A program made the position numbers and the translations under genes. Source: Paraliobacillus sp044383835 (GTDB lineage Bacteria; Bacillota; Bacilli; Bacillales; Amphibacillaceae). From it: 33,303 nucleotides of DNA. Below are positions 1 to 8,139 of this stretch, piece after piece. The notes beneath the pieces are model-generated. The model had not been told where the DNA came from and did no database searches. It saw nothing but the letters and a program-made list of their open reading frames with translations. Numbering within the stretch: position 1 is the stretch's first letter; every line of letters begins with the position of its first letter. Where the stretch lies: NCBI RefSeq assembly GCF_044383835.1, contig NZ_JBISEP010000031.1, positions 1 through 33,303 of the forward strand. The letters are read 5' to 3'.

Positions 1-101
1 AAACAGTAGAAAAGTGTTACATTAAAATTAGCGATAATGGTGTTTTATATGTGTCTCATATGGCTAGGTCAGTTCATAGTTTCTCCGCTTTTTTATTCGG
101 T

Positions 102-503
102 TTAGTTGAGCAATTCCTTGTACGCTTCCACATCATTAAATTCCGTTGAAAAATATGAAGGTATGGCACTTATATTGATTACTTGGATTGGCTTCCCATT
201 ATTAAGTTTCTCGATAACTACGTCAAAAGCATTTTCATTACTAAGTGTCAGTTCAATATTTTGTACATCACCATTTAACTGATATACATTATCTTTTTTT
301 AATTGATAGGTCCCTTTATTAACTTGTCTATTATCAATAAACTCAATAAAACTTTTTTCCTCTGGATGAAAACTTAATTGGACGATATATCCTTCTACCC
401 TCTCACTTTCATAAAATCCTCTTAAACTAGGTTGAGGGTCATGTTTGAACATTACCAAAATGAAAATTAATACGAAAAAAAGTAAAATAAAAACCTTTTT
501 CAC
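102..503 (-). CDS. Small membrane-anchored protein of unknown function
   Basis: A 133-residue protein. Residues 3-19 form one hydrophobic segment after two lysines, so it is probably tethered to or exported across the membrane, with the remaining ~110 residues outside. The soluble part is predicted to be beta-rich and polar, and I recognise no domain or catalytic motif. The start is GTG, chosen because a GGAGGAG box sits about 5 bases upstream; an overlapping ATG in the same stretch is in another frame. No lipobox cysteine follows the hydrophobic segment, so this is not a lipoprotein. It stands alone: the next gene is about 290 bases upstream. Function unknown. Confidence 0.6.
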   Translation of the reverse strand: MKKVFILLFFVLIFILVMFKHDPQPSLRGFYESERVEGYIVQLSFHPEEKSFIEFIDNRQVNKGTYQLKKDNVYQLNGDVQNIELTLSNENAFDVVIEKLNNGKPIQVINISAIPSYFSTEFNDVEAYKELLN

Positions 504-703
504 TCATCTCCTCCTCGCATACGACATGATCACTTATCATAGCTTACTTTTTTGCTCATGGGTAAATGTTAAATTTTGAGTTGGGTAGTTATTGTATGGG
601 CCTCTTGAAATTTTATTAAACTAATTATAGCATGTATTTTAGATTTTGTGGAAAAAAATGTTTTAAAGTGTTGGTATCGTGTATTTTATAATATATAAGG
701 TTA

Positions 704-734
704 CACATAAAAAAAGGTGCCCTAAAGACACCTT
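704..734 (-). terminator. Intrinsic terminator of the 113-aa gene
   Basis: Arms AAGGTG (714-719) and CACCTT (729-734) pair as a 6-bp stem with a 9-nt loop. On the minus strand the stem is followed by a run of seven T. It lies about 55 bases past the stop of the gene at 791-1132. Confidence 0.75.
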
Positions 735-790
735 CACAAAATAATTTTATCATTATGTTGTTGAAAAATAAGGATGGCGAGTATTAACTT

Positions 791-1132
791 CTAATAATCT
801 AATTGACGCAAATAAAGCAAGAGCTCATTGTCTTTCCAGTTTTTTAATACATAGTTGCGAATTCTACTATCAATTTTCTTTTGCTTTTTACTTCCTTTAC
901 TAAAGAAATTGAGAATAGCAAAAATAATTGATCCGCCAATTGTTGCACCACCACCTGATCCCAATTGTAATCCCATAAGTTCATTTTCAGTAAATGGTAG
1001 CTCTGTATTATTCAAAAATTCTTCTTTATAGCCCTTTTTAATAACGATATGAGATTCCTTATTATTAAAGGCAGAAAGCAGTTCTTCGGCATTATTAACT
1101 TCAATATATTCCTTACTATCTTTCCATTCCAT
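791..1132 (-). CDS. Conserved-looking small protein with glycine-rich hydrophobic core
   Basis: A 113-residue protein. The N-terminal ~50 residues are polar (alternating E/N/K). Residues 54-77 form a glycine-rich hydrophobic stretch (LGSGGGATIGGS followed by IIFAILNFF). A basic segment KGSKKQKKIDSRIRNY and a C-terminus ending LLLYLRQLDY follow. I have a memory of similar uncharacterised Bacillus proteins with the same GSGG patch and LRQLDY tail, but I cannot name a family. The glycine patch could be a membrane-active helix. The start is ATG, with AAAGGAGATGAT just upstream. It has its own terminator and no obvious operon partner. Function unknown. Confidence 0.6.
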   Translation of the reverse strand: MEWKDSKEYIEVNNAEELLSAFNNKESHIVIKKGYKEEFLNNTELPFTENELMGLQLGSGGGATIGGSIIFAILNFFSKGSKKQKKIDSRIRNYVLKNWKDNELLLYLRQLDY

Positions 1133-1540
1133 CCAATATCATCTCCTTTAATTAGATAAAACAATAGCTTTTATTTAAAACCTCTAATTTATTATGTATT
1201 ACGAATGACAAAGAAATAAGTTTCATTTTTTGCATATTTGTTGTGACTTGACCTATTTGCTTATGCCTAACGCAACGAGAGGGGAATTGTTGCTGTTTTG
1301 AATGAACTACAACAGTATGTGATGGACATGTTAAACAAATGAGGTTTGATGCTCGTTTTAAAAAATGCGACAGTTATTACTAGGTCGATATTCTATTATA
1401 AAGTACTCATTTACATATCATTTGGATAGAAATGTACTACGCATTTTTCTTACGCTACGCTTAATCTTAGATCACATGAGAATAAAACTATTGACTTCTT
1501 TCTTATCGATGGATACTATTATATTAACAACTTCATATTC
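1133..1540. other. Gene-free stretch with a possible short coding remnant
   Basis: About 400 bases without a gene that I can defend. On the plus strand near 1280-1342 a short open stretch reads GIVAVLNELQQYVMDMLNK and then stops, which looks like the end of a decayed protein, but I cannot identify it and there is no start or ribosome binding site. The rest is AT-rich spacer upstream of the riboswitch. Confidence 0.3.
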
Positions 1541-1635
1541 CTAAAGGGGAGTAGCTTTAACAGTAAAGTCGTCATTTCGGAGTTCTCATGCTCTCGGCTT
1601 TTCTGGCGATACTAGATTGTTAGCAAGACCTTTAT
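1541..1635 (+). promoter_or_regulatory. yybP-ykoY manganese riboswitch aptamer
   Basis: Shows the hallmark segments of the class: AAAGGGGAGTAGC (1543-1555) at the 5' side and AGCAAGACCTTTA (1622-1634) at the 3' side. P1 pairs 1542-1547 (TAAAGG) with 1629-1634 (CCTTTA). The aptamer is followed by a terminator and then by a cation antiporter gene, the usual class of target. yybP-ykoY RNAs sense Mn2+ and typically turn on export genes. Class assignment rests on remembered consensus; a covariance search was not run. Confidence 0.85.
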
Positions 1636-1644
1636 CGTACACCT

Positions 1645-1704
1645 GGTAAAGGGATATTCTCATTTAAATATTCAAAACCTTTGCCAAAACGGTAAAGGTT
1701 TTTT
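1645..1704 (+). terminator. Riboswitch expression platform: terminator with competing antiterminator
   Basis: Terminator arms 1674-1685 and 1691-1702 (AAAACCTTTGCC with GGTAAAGGTTTT) are followed by T residues. The octamer GGTAAAGG occurs both as the terminator 3' arm (1691-1698) and upstream at 1645-1652, so the upstream copy can pair with CCTTTGCC (1678-1685) as an antiterminator. The upstream copy can also be captured by the P1 3' strand (1629-1634). This predicts an ON switch when ligand stabilises P1. Confidence 0.85.
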
Positions 1705-1777
1705 ATGTTTTACAAAAAAAACACGTTTAACTGCTACCGATCATTTTTTTAAAGCAACAACGATTGGAGGAATTTTA

Positions 1778-2728
1778 ATGACATATATTTTATTAATTGT
1801 TGGATTTATATTACTAATTAAGGGGGCAGACTTTTTTGTTGACGGTGCTTCTAAGATTGCTACTGCTTTACGAGTATCACCGCTTATCATTGGGCTAACG
1901 ATTGTCGCTTTTGGAACAAGTGCGCCAGAAGCAACAGTAAGTATTGTCGCAGCATTAGAAGGCAGTGCTGGAGTTACGATTGGAAATGTCGTTGGTAGTA
2001 ATATATTTAACATCACCTTAGTGGTTGGGATAGGTGCGCTTATTTTACCAATGACAGTTGAAAGTGAGACAATTAGAAAGGAAATTCCCTTTACACTCTT
2101 AGCTGGTGTCGTCGTTCTTATTATGGTAAGTGACATTAGTCTACAACAATCAACAAGTGCTTTCATTAGTAGAGGCGATGGATTTATTCTGTTATTATTC
2201 TTTGCGATCTTCTTATATTACATTTTTGAAGTTGCTAGAAGTAGTAATACTAAATTAGAAACAGTAGCACAAGAAAAGCCTCCATTAGGAAAAAATATAA
2301 TTCTTGCAGTTATCGGGCTAGCAGCTATTGTGCTCGGTGGTGAATTAGTGGTAAGCAATGCTTCCAAAATTGCTCTTTCTTTTGGTATGAGTGAAACACT
2401 TGTTGGACTGACGATTGTTGCGGTAGGTACATCACTACCTGAATTAATTACTACTATTACAGCTGCCCTTAAGAAAGAAACCGATATTGCCCTAGGGAAT
2501 ATCGTTGGAAGTAATATTTTCAATTTATTTCTCGTGTTAGGATTAACATCAATCATCTCTCCACTCACTGTTGATAATACGATATTCTTTGACATCATGT
2601 TTATGAATATTCTAACTTTAATTTTACTTATTTTTTCAAGAACGAGTTATAAAATTGGTAGATTAGAAGGAGGCTGGCTAACTTCTTTATACGTGCTTTA
2701 CATGGTTTTTATTCTATTAAGAAGCTAA
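1778..2728 (+). CDS. CaCA-family cation antiporter (YrbG-like sodium/calcium exchanger)
   Basis: A 316-residue integral membrane protein, the usual length for bacterial YrbG/CaxA-like exchangers. It has the two inverted alpha repeats of the family. Repeat 1 carries GLTIVAFGTSAPE (GTSAPE at 46-51) and GNVVGSNIFN; repeat 2 carries GLTIVAVGTSLPE (GTSLPE at 217-222) and GNIVGSNIFN. The glutamate and serine of these motifs bind the cation in the family. A charged cytoplasmic linker (about 152-172) separates the halves. It is the only plus-strand gene in the left part and sits behind a Mn2+-type riboswitch, so manganese, or calcium plus manganese, export is a better guess than plain Ca2+/Na+ exchange. 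GGAGG lies 8 bases before the ATG. Confidence 0.9.
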   Translation: MTYILLIVGFILLIKGADFFVDGASKIATALRVSPLIIGLTIVAFGTSAPEATVSIVAALEGSAGVTIGNVVGSNIFNITLVVGIGALILPMTVESETIRKEIPFTLLAGVVVLIMVSDISLQQSTSAFISRGDGFILLLFFAIFLYYIFEVARSSNTKLETVAQEKPPLGKNIILAVIGLAAIVLGGELVVSNASKIALSFGMSETLVGLTIVAVGTSLPELITTITAALKKETDIALGNIVGSNIFNLFLVLGLTSIISPLTVDNTIFFDIMFMNILTLILLIFSRTSYKIGRLEGGWLTSLYVLYMVFILLRS

Positions 2729-2740
2729 CCTCTCTGGCAA

Positions 2741-2769
2741 ATGTGGTGGAGTGATTTTTACTCCATCAT
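2741..2769 (+). terminator. Weak hairpin after the antiporter gene
   Basis: TGGAGT and ACTCCA pair around a GATTTTT loop about 15 bases past the stop codon. The T tract that follows is interrupted, so termination activity is uncertain. Confidence 0.4.
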
Positions 2770-2820
2770 CTCTTATATTAATTGTTATTATAAATATTTA
2801 TGGCCGAAAACTAAATTGTA

Positions 2821-3193
2821 ATGAACACTCGAGTTTCCTTCTGGGGTACGAGTGTACGATAAGTAAGTTTTATTAAACACCCTTGCCTTATTCTGCGCTG
2901 TGAGTGTTTGTTATATCCATTTTTTCGAACACTATCGGACTAATCCCTGCTCTGAGTGTTCGATATATACCTTTTTTCGAACACTCTCGGACTAATCCCT
3001 GCTCTGAGTGTTCGATATATACCTTTTTTCGAACACTCTCGGACTAACCCCTGCTCTGAGTGTTCGATATATACCTTTTTTCGAACACTATCGGACTAAT
3101 CCCTGCTCTGAGTGTTCGATATATCTGTTTATTTGAACACTTTGACCCTACTCTGTGCCGTGAGTGTTCGATATATCCCGTTTACGAACAGCT
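2821..3193. repeat. 52-bp tandem repeat array, seven copies, each with a hairpin
   Basis: The motif GAGTG begins at 2850, 2902, 2954, 3006, 3058, 3110 and 3162, an exact 52-bp period. The central units (2954-3109) are almost identical; the outer ones have diverged. Each unit contains GAGTGTTCGA, a 13-nt spacer (TATATACC plus T's) and TCGAACACTC, so a 10-bp stem can form. The left edge begins with a half unit at 2821. There is no open reading frame across it. It lies between the 3' ends of two convergent genes. Confidence 0.9.
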
Positions 3194-3266
3194 TAGCCTT
3201 ATCATTCGATTCGAACATCAATTAAATCCAATTTAACAAACACTTCAACATCATTTTTTATCAAAT

Positions 3267-3308
3267 ACAAAAAACGTTAAACAGTTTATTTAGCTGTCTA
3301 ACGCTTTT
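3267..3308 (-). terminator. Terminator of the M20 hydrolase gene (possibly bidirectional)
   Basis: CGTTAAACAG (3275-3284) pairs with CTGTCTAACG (3294-3303) with one mismatch. A-tract on the left and T-tract on the right give a U-run on either strand. Confidence 0.75.
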
Positions 3309-3335
3309 TCTATATGAAACGATATTTAATTATTT

Positions 3336-4583
3336 TTATAGCTTTTCCTTCATATCTCCCGCTTCTGTTAATTGCTTCGCCGTCTGGTATAAAATTTCTA
3401 CTGCATTTGCAATATCAGCTGCATCTGACCACTCTTCCGGACAATGACTCAAACCAGCTTTACTTGGGATAAATAGCATCCCGACCTCAGTAACATCAGT
3501 AAAGACCATCGCATCATGACCTGCCCCACTGTCTATCGAGCAGTATGGAATATCGCATTTACTACTGTGTTCTTTCAGCAATTGTTGAATCTTTTCACTA
3601 AGTGCTTTTGGTTTTACATATAATGTTTCTTCGACTTCAATTTCTATTCCATTCCCTTGATATAACGCAACGCATTGTTTCATCAGTTGAATCACATGCT
3701 GCACATTTTTTTCTTTACCTGAACGGATATCTACTGTAAAGACTACCTTATCAGGAATAACATTCGATCCGTTTGGAAAAACATTTAACTGTCCCGTTGT
3801 TACAACCGTTCCATTTCCTTCTGCAATCGCAAATTCAGGTAGCTCACTAATAATCTTAGCTGCAGTAATCAATGCATCGGATCGCTTATCCATCGGTGTT
3901 GTTCCTGCATGACCAGCTTGACCTTTTATGGTAATATAATACTCCGCTTGCCCAACAATAGATGCTACCACACCAATTGGTATATTCTTTTCTTCCAAGA
4001 TCGGACCTTGCTCAATATGCATTTCGAGAAAAGCTTTCATCGTTTTAGAATCTCGTGCTTTAGGCAGTGAAGGATCTAACCCAATGTCTTGCATTGCTTC
4101 TTTTGTTGATACGCCATTTTTATCTTTTAACTGACTGAATTCAGCCTCACTTAATTCTCCTGTGATGCCTCGTGATCCCATTAATCCACCACCAAAACGA
4201 GCACCTTCTTCTTCAACTAATGCAATGATTTCCAATGGGTAAGTTGGTTTTATATTGGCCAGGTAAAATAAATTGGCCACCTCAAGCGCAGCGACCACTC
4301 CTGCCGTTCCGTCATATGCACCACCATTCGGTACGGAATCAAAGTGTGAACCAACCATCACACTCGGAGCATCTGCAAGAGCCCCGTCTAATTTTCCAAA
4401 GATATTACCTAATCCATCCTCTTTAACAGTCAGACCTGATGCCTTCATTTGTTCTTTAATATAATGTCTAGCTTGTAAATCTTCCTTACTGTAGGTAAGA
4501 CGTGTCGTCCCATTTCCAGGTGTTGCAGTGAACGTTGCTATCGTTTCAATATGCTTTTCAATTCTCTGTTTCAGTTGTTCCAT
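3336..4583 (-). CDS. M20-family Zn-dependent amidohydrolase (AllC/HyuC type)
   Basis: A 415-residue cytoplasmic enzyme of the allantoate amidohydrolase / N-carbamoyl-L-amino acid hydrolase group, which removes carbamoyl-type groups using two metal ions. Metal-ligand motifs are all present: GSHFDSVPNGGAYDG (His80, Asp91), EEEGARF (Glu126), EMHIEQG (His189) and SHCPEEW (His380). The dimerisation/substrate motif GQAGHAGTTPMDKRSDA is also present. Length is normal for the group (about 405-415). No allantoin or hydantoin genes lie nearby, so the exact substrate (allantoate, ureidoglycine, N-carbamoyl amino acid) cannot be assigned. AAGGAGATG precedes the ATG. It appears monocistronic, with terminators on both sides. 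Confidence 0.88.
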   Translation of the reverse strand: MEQLKQRIEKHIETIATFTATPGNGTTRLTYSKEDLQARHYIKEQMKASGLTVKEDGLGNIFGKLDGALADAPSVMVGSHFDSVPNGGAYDGTAGVVAALEVANLFYLANIKPTYPLEIIALVEEEGARFGGGLMGSRGITGELSEAEFSQLKDKNGVSTKEAMQDIGLDPSLPKARDSKTMKAFLEMHIEQGPILEEKNIPIGVVASIVGQAEYYITIKGQAGHAGTTPMDKRSDALITAAKIISELPEFAIAEGNGTVVTTGQLNVFPNGSNVIPDKVVFTVDIRSGKEKNVQHVIQLMKQCVALYQGNGIEIEVEETLYVKPKALSEKIQQLLKEHSSKCDIPYCSIDSGAGHDAMVFTDVTEVGMLFIPSKAGLSHCPEEWSDAADIANAVEILYQTAKQLTEAGDMKEKL

Positions 4584-4692
4584 GATGACATCTCCTTCTC
4601 TACAAGAACGTTACAAACCATTTTACTAGAATAATTATCAAAATGGTAATTGCAATAAACAGTTTGTCAATAATCCCCAATCCCATATAACT

Positions 4693-4738
4693 AAAAAAGA
4701 TATAATTCCCATCTTGAAATGGAAATCATATCTTTTTT
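4693..4738 (-). terminator. Bidirectional terminator below the MFS gene
   Basis: A near-perfect hairpin: AAAAAAGATATAATTCCCAT on the left pairs with ATGGAAATCATATCTTTTTT on the right, with two mismatches and a short loop. Flanking A and T runs make it work on either strand; on the minus strand it follows the MFS gene. Confidence 0.8.
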
Positions 4739-4823
4739 AACGTTTTATAGTGACCTCACTGAGGTACACCCTTTTTTAAACATGTCTTCTATTATTAGCT
4801 GTCTTATGTTTTCTTTTAATCTA

Positions 4824-5957
4824 CTATCTGGACATAGAAATCATGATCGTGACAATTGAAAGACTAATGAACACTCCACCTACAATAGCATTTTGTTCGA
4901 CCTGTGCTTGCTCAATGACAATGCTACCGATGAAAGAACCGAACGCAATTCCAAAATGCAAAGAAGAGTTATTTAAGCTTTGCTGAACATCAGCTGTCTC
5001 AGGAGCAGATTCAATTAAATAGCTTTGTAAAGCTGGCGTAATTGCCCAACTCATCATGCCCCAAATGATCATTATAACAATGAAAACCGGCCATACAGAA
5101 GTTGTTAATGGAAGAATAAAAATAGATAGAGAAAAAATAATTAATGTTATGGGCATAGTGCGTTTCGTTCCAAAACGATCAGATATGATCCCACCAACTC
5201 CTCCACCACTAACAGCTGCAATCCCAAATAGAAAATAAATCAGACTTAGCCAGCTACCACTAACCCCCATCGTTTCTTTTACAAATGGTGTGAAATACGC
5301 ATAAAGGATTGTGTGACCAGTCATAAAAAGGAATGTGGTCGAATGTGCTAAAAGAACCTTACTTTCTTTCAATGAATTGATTTGTTCTTTAAGTGCTACT
5401 TGCGGCTTAGGTGGTATCTTATCCATGAAGAAGTAAACACCAACCATTGATAATAAAGTTAAAAAAACAATAAGCAAAAACGGTGCTCTCCAGTCAAATG
5501 TATTACCAAGTACTAAACCAATTGGAACACCCAACACAATCGATCCACTAATTCCCATTGATACAAAACCGATAGCACGTCCTCGATTTTTTTCACTTCC
5601 AATATTGGCAGCCATCGTTAAACATAGCATAATTAGTAACGATCCACTTGCCGCAGATAGCATACGTCCAATAAATAATATACTATAAACAGGGCTAAGT
5701 GCCACAATGAAGTTACTTAAAGAAAACAAAAATAAGAAAATGAGCATGAGAAGTTTACGTTCAAATTTTGCTGTAGCAATCATAAGTAGTGGAGCAGTAA
5801 TTGCAAAAAAAAGTGAAAAAACAGAAATTAATAACCCAGCCTTACCAAGAGTGACATTCAAATCAGCTGCCACTAAATCTAGTATTCCTCCAATGATCAG
5901 CTCTACCATTCCAACTACAAAAGATACAATAGTTAGTAAATATACACGTTTGTCCAT
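4824..5957 (-). CDS. MFS transporter, DHA1/AraJ-like efflux type
   Basis: A 377-residue protein with about 12 hydrophobic segments, the length typical of the smaller 12-TM drug:H+ antiporter-1 and sugar-efflux transporters. The N-terminus (YLLTIVSFVVGMVELIIGGILDLVAADLN) is like AraJ/YdhP-type exporters. The loop 2-3 region AKFERKLLM and the GIISDRFGTKR stretch after TM8 match the MFS signature arrangement. The central cytoplasmic loop (about 182-200) is short and charged. The substrate cannot be read from sequence. It has its own terminator and an AGAAAGG box before the ATG, so it is probably a single-gene unit. Confidence 0.8.
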   Translation of the reverse strand: MDKRVYLLTIVSFVVGMVELIIGGILDLVAADLNVTLGKAGLLISVFSLFFAITAPLLMIATAKFERKLLMLIFLFLFSLSNFIVALSPVYSILFIGRMLSAASGSLLIMLCLTMAANIGSEKNRGRAIGFVSMGISGSIVLGVPIGLVLGNTFDWRAPFLLIVFLTLLSMVGVYFFMDKIPPKPQVALKEQINSLKESKVLLAHSTTFLFMTGHTILYAYFTPFVKETMGVSGSWLSLIYFLFGIAAVSGGGVGGIISDRFGTKRTMPITLIIFSLSIFILPLTTSVWPVFIVIMIIWGMMSWAITPALQSYLIESAPETADVQQSLNNSSLHFGIAFGSFIGSIVIEQAQVEQNAIVGGVFISLSIVTIMISMSR

Positions 5958-6071
5958 AAGATGACGCCTTTCTAATAAGTTTACAAAAAAATTTGAGCTT
6001 TCAATTGAAATGAAAAAGGCTCAAATATACCAACTACATTATCATTCAAAACATACAATAAATAGTTTTTA

Positions 6072-6139
6072 CAAGTATAAACGCGCTGTCATCCCTTTAT
6101 TTCAAAGAAATCAGAAGGGAATCAAGCGCGACTTATAAC
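6072..6139 (-). other. Long imperfect hairpin below the GH4 gene
   Basis: CGCGCT (6082-6087) pairs with AGCGCG (6125-6130) and TCCCTT (6092-6097) with AAGGGA (6115-6120), with partly pairing outer flanks. On the minus strand it follows the GH4 gene by about 140 bases, but the following T tract is interrupted (TTTATACTTGT). It may be a weak terminator or a 3'-end stabiliser. The rest of the 5958-6274 gap shows nothing else. Confidence 0.5.
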
Positions 6140-6274
6140 TAACAAAAATATTTTTTTACTAAAGGAGCTCACCAAACCTTATACTTATAATGAAAGAATT
6201 CCTCCCTCTTCCCTATCTTATTATAACAAATAGCTGGTTAGATTCTGTCATTATAGCATAAGCTACTATTCTTA

Positions 6275-7606
6275 TTAATGAAGTTCTGGCCAGTAATCCT
6301 TATTCGCTTTTATTAAGTCATCAAGCAAGTCTTTTGCTACCGTTGCACTTGGTACCGTTTGTGACAATGTCAAAGCTTGCCATAACTTTTGGTAGGAATG
6401 CTCAATCCATGCTTCTACTACTAATTTTTCAACAGCTACCTGCTGCTCCATAAGCCCTTTTTGGAAGGTAGGAATTTCTCCAATTGCCAACGGCTCATAA
6501 CCATCTTTACCGACAATACAAGGTATTTCAACCATAGCATCATCAGGGAAATTCTTAATAGCGCCTTTGTTTTCTACAATAATTAGCATGCGTTCTTGTG
6601 TATTAAACGCTAATGCCGTTGCTAAATCAACAATAAACTCTGCATGTATCCCAATTTCAAGACTAGTACCTTTAGAATGACCATTTTTTTCAATTTCAGA
6701 ACAAGCTGAGAACACTTCTGTCTCTCTGCCATCAATAACTTCATTTGCTCGTGTATAGTTTGGATCTGTATGCTCTACCACATAATCCGGGTAGAGATAA
6801 TATTTTAAATACGTGTTTGGAATAGTCGTAGGTTCGACAGCAACTAAATGCTTAGCAAATAAATTCGTCTCAAACCAACTATCTTTATTTGCCGTTGCCA
6901 TTCCTTCTTCACCGTTAATGAAGCCATACTGCTTCATATGTTCAATTAACTCCGGAAGTAACTCTTTTCCAGATTTGTCTTTTATCGATGTATACCATCC
7001 GAAATGATTTAGACCGTAATAGCGAATATCTAAATCCTTACGAGAAGGAACACCAGCAATATCAGCAATGCCATGCTCCATTCCTATTGGCATATCACAA
7101 ATATTAATAACCCGTGAATTTGGTCGTAATCTTCGAGTCGCTTCTGCCACAATAGAAGCTGGGTTAGAATAGTTTAGCATCCAACAATGTGGCGAATATT
7201 TTTCCATATAATCAATGTTTTCAATTACTCCACCAATAGAACGCATTCCATAAGCAATCCCACCTGGACCACATGTTTCCTGTCCTACACAACCGTATTT
7301 GATTGGGATTTTTTCATCCAATTCACGCATTGGTAATTGACCTACTCGTATGTGTGCTAAACAAAAATCCACATCCGTATATGCTTCTTCTGGATCTGTT
7401 GTCGCCACATATTCAATCGTAGGATCTTTCTCCTTAATCAAGATCTCACATGCTTTAGCAACCTTATTTTGCCTTGCTTCATCATTATCATAAAGCTTGA
7501 TTTTTCGTAAAGGAAGGCGATCTAAGTTGTCCAATAGCATTAAAATAATTTCCGGAGTATACGTACTCCCCCCACCTGCAATAACGACCGATAATTTGTT
7601 CTTCAT
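6275..7606 (-). CDS. malA: 6-phospho-alpha-glucosidase, GH4 family
   Basis: A 443-residue NAD+- and Mn2+-dependent glycosidase that cleaves 6'-phosphorylated alpha-glucosides delivered by a PTS. It has the N-terminal dinucleotide loop AGGGSTYTP (9-17), GQETCGPGG (108-116), NYSNPA (145-150), the metal-binding NICDMPIG (Cys170) and GLNHFGW (His201). The CDMP form of the cysteine motif is the one found in alpha-specific GH4 enzymes such as Bacillus GlvA/MalA, whose length and sequence it follows closely; beta-specific members differ there. Cys170 and His201 fall one residue from the known GlvA ligands. It lies downstream of a terminator, so it is probably read from its own promoter and not simply from the PTS operon. 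The SD (GTGGGGACG) is weak. Confidence 0.92.
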   Translation of the reverse strand: MKNKLSVVIAGGGSTYTPEIILMLLDNLDRLPLRKIKLYDNDEARQNKVAKACEILIKEKDPTIEYVATTDPEEAYTDVDFCLAHIRVGQLPMRELDEKIPIKYGCVGQETCGPGGIAYGMRSIGGVIENIDYMEKYSPHCWMLNYSNPASIVAEATRRLRPNSRVINICDMPIGMEHGIADIAGVPSRKDLDIRYYGLNHFGWYTSIKDKSGKELLPELIEHMKQYGFINGEEGMATANKDSWFETNLFAKHLVAVEPTTIPNTYLKYYLYPDYVVEHTDPNYTRANEVIDGRETEVFSACSEIEKNGHSKGTSLEIGIHAEFIVDLATALAFNTQERMLIIVENKGAIKNFPDDAMVEIPCIVGKDGYEPLAIGEIPTFQKGLMEQQVAVEKLVVEAWIEHSYQKLWQALTLSQTVPSATVAKDLLDDLIKANKDYWPELH

Positions 7607-8097
7607 GCAACGTCCCCACTTTCATAAAATAATATCGCATAAGCTTATGTACTTTAGATGAAAAGGAAGTTCCGCTCACTTATATGTTGTCCTAGACTTA
7701 AAGTACCGGTGCTTGATTGCATCTTTAGCATATCAATAATCCTTCTCGCACTCAACTAAACTTTTTCCGCCTCCTTAGGAAATATACTAGCAATATAATA
7801 CATTCTATTCCGCTATTGATATGGTTTCAATCCGAAACTGGATTAACCGGTGCATTTCAGTAGCTGGTATTGTAGAAGCTCCTTGTGTAAAAAGAAATGC
7901 CAATATCTACGTTGATATAGCTTTGGCTAATTTAAGAAGTAAAATCTCTTAGGATGAAGTCATTAGTATCATGTATTGAATCGGAAAACAATGACTTCAG
8001 CTTTACAAGAAACAGAAGCAAGCATGTTTGTAGATCTCCGACAGAACTCTTATTAAAAGAGGGTGCATTTGATTCATAGCTCGTTTCCTAAAATGTA
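7607..8097. other. Gene-free stretch with a plus-strand coding remnant
   Basis: About 490 bases between the GH4 gene and the terminator. A plus-strand open stretch at 7821-7952 (ATG to stop, about 43 codons, ending VDIALANLRSKIS) and short protein-like fragments to about 8080 suggest a decayed gene, but I cannot identify it and see no ribosome binding site. The GH4 promoter should lie near 7640-7800; no convincing -35/-10 pair was found. Confidence 0.3.
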
Positions 8098-8132
8098 AAA
8101 TAGGCTGAACCTCTACTTAGAGATCCAGCCTA
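8098..8132 (-). terminator. Terminator at the end of the PTS operon
   Basis: TAGGCTG (8101-8107) pairs with CAGCCTA (8126-8132), with a CTCT/AGAG inner pairing. On the minus strand it is followed by TTTT. It lies 8 bases past the stop codon of the RarA-C-like gene. Confidence 0.8.
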
Positions 8133-8139
8133 CTTATTA

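Noticed and set aside
1741..2166. Minus-strand 141-codon ORF opposite the antiporter
   Set aside because: It is a shadow of a well-supported membrane protein gene, and covers that gene's start.
2821..3193. CRISPR array
   Set aside because: The whole 52-bp unit is repeated, including the part between the hairpins. There are no unique spacers and no cas genes nearby.
4640..4692. T-box or other riboswitch before the M20 gene
   Set aside because: A CCATTTT/AAAATGG inverted repeat is present, but none of the conserved T-box or purine-switch segments could be found.
7488..7679. Minus-strand 63-codon ORF overlapping the GH4 start
   Set aside because: It overlaps the conserved NAD-binding N-terminus of GH4 in another frame and has no ribosome binding site or family match.
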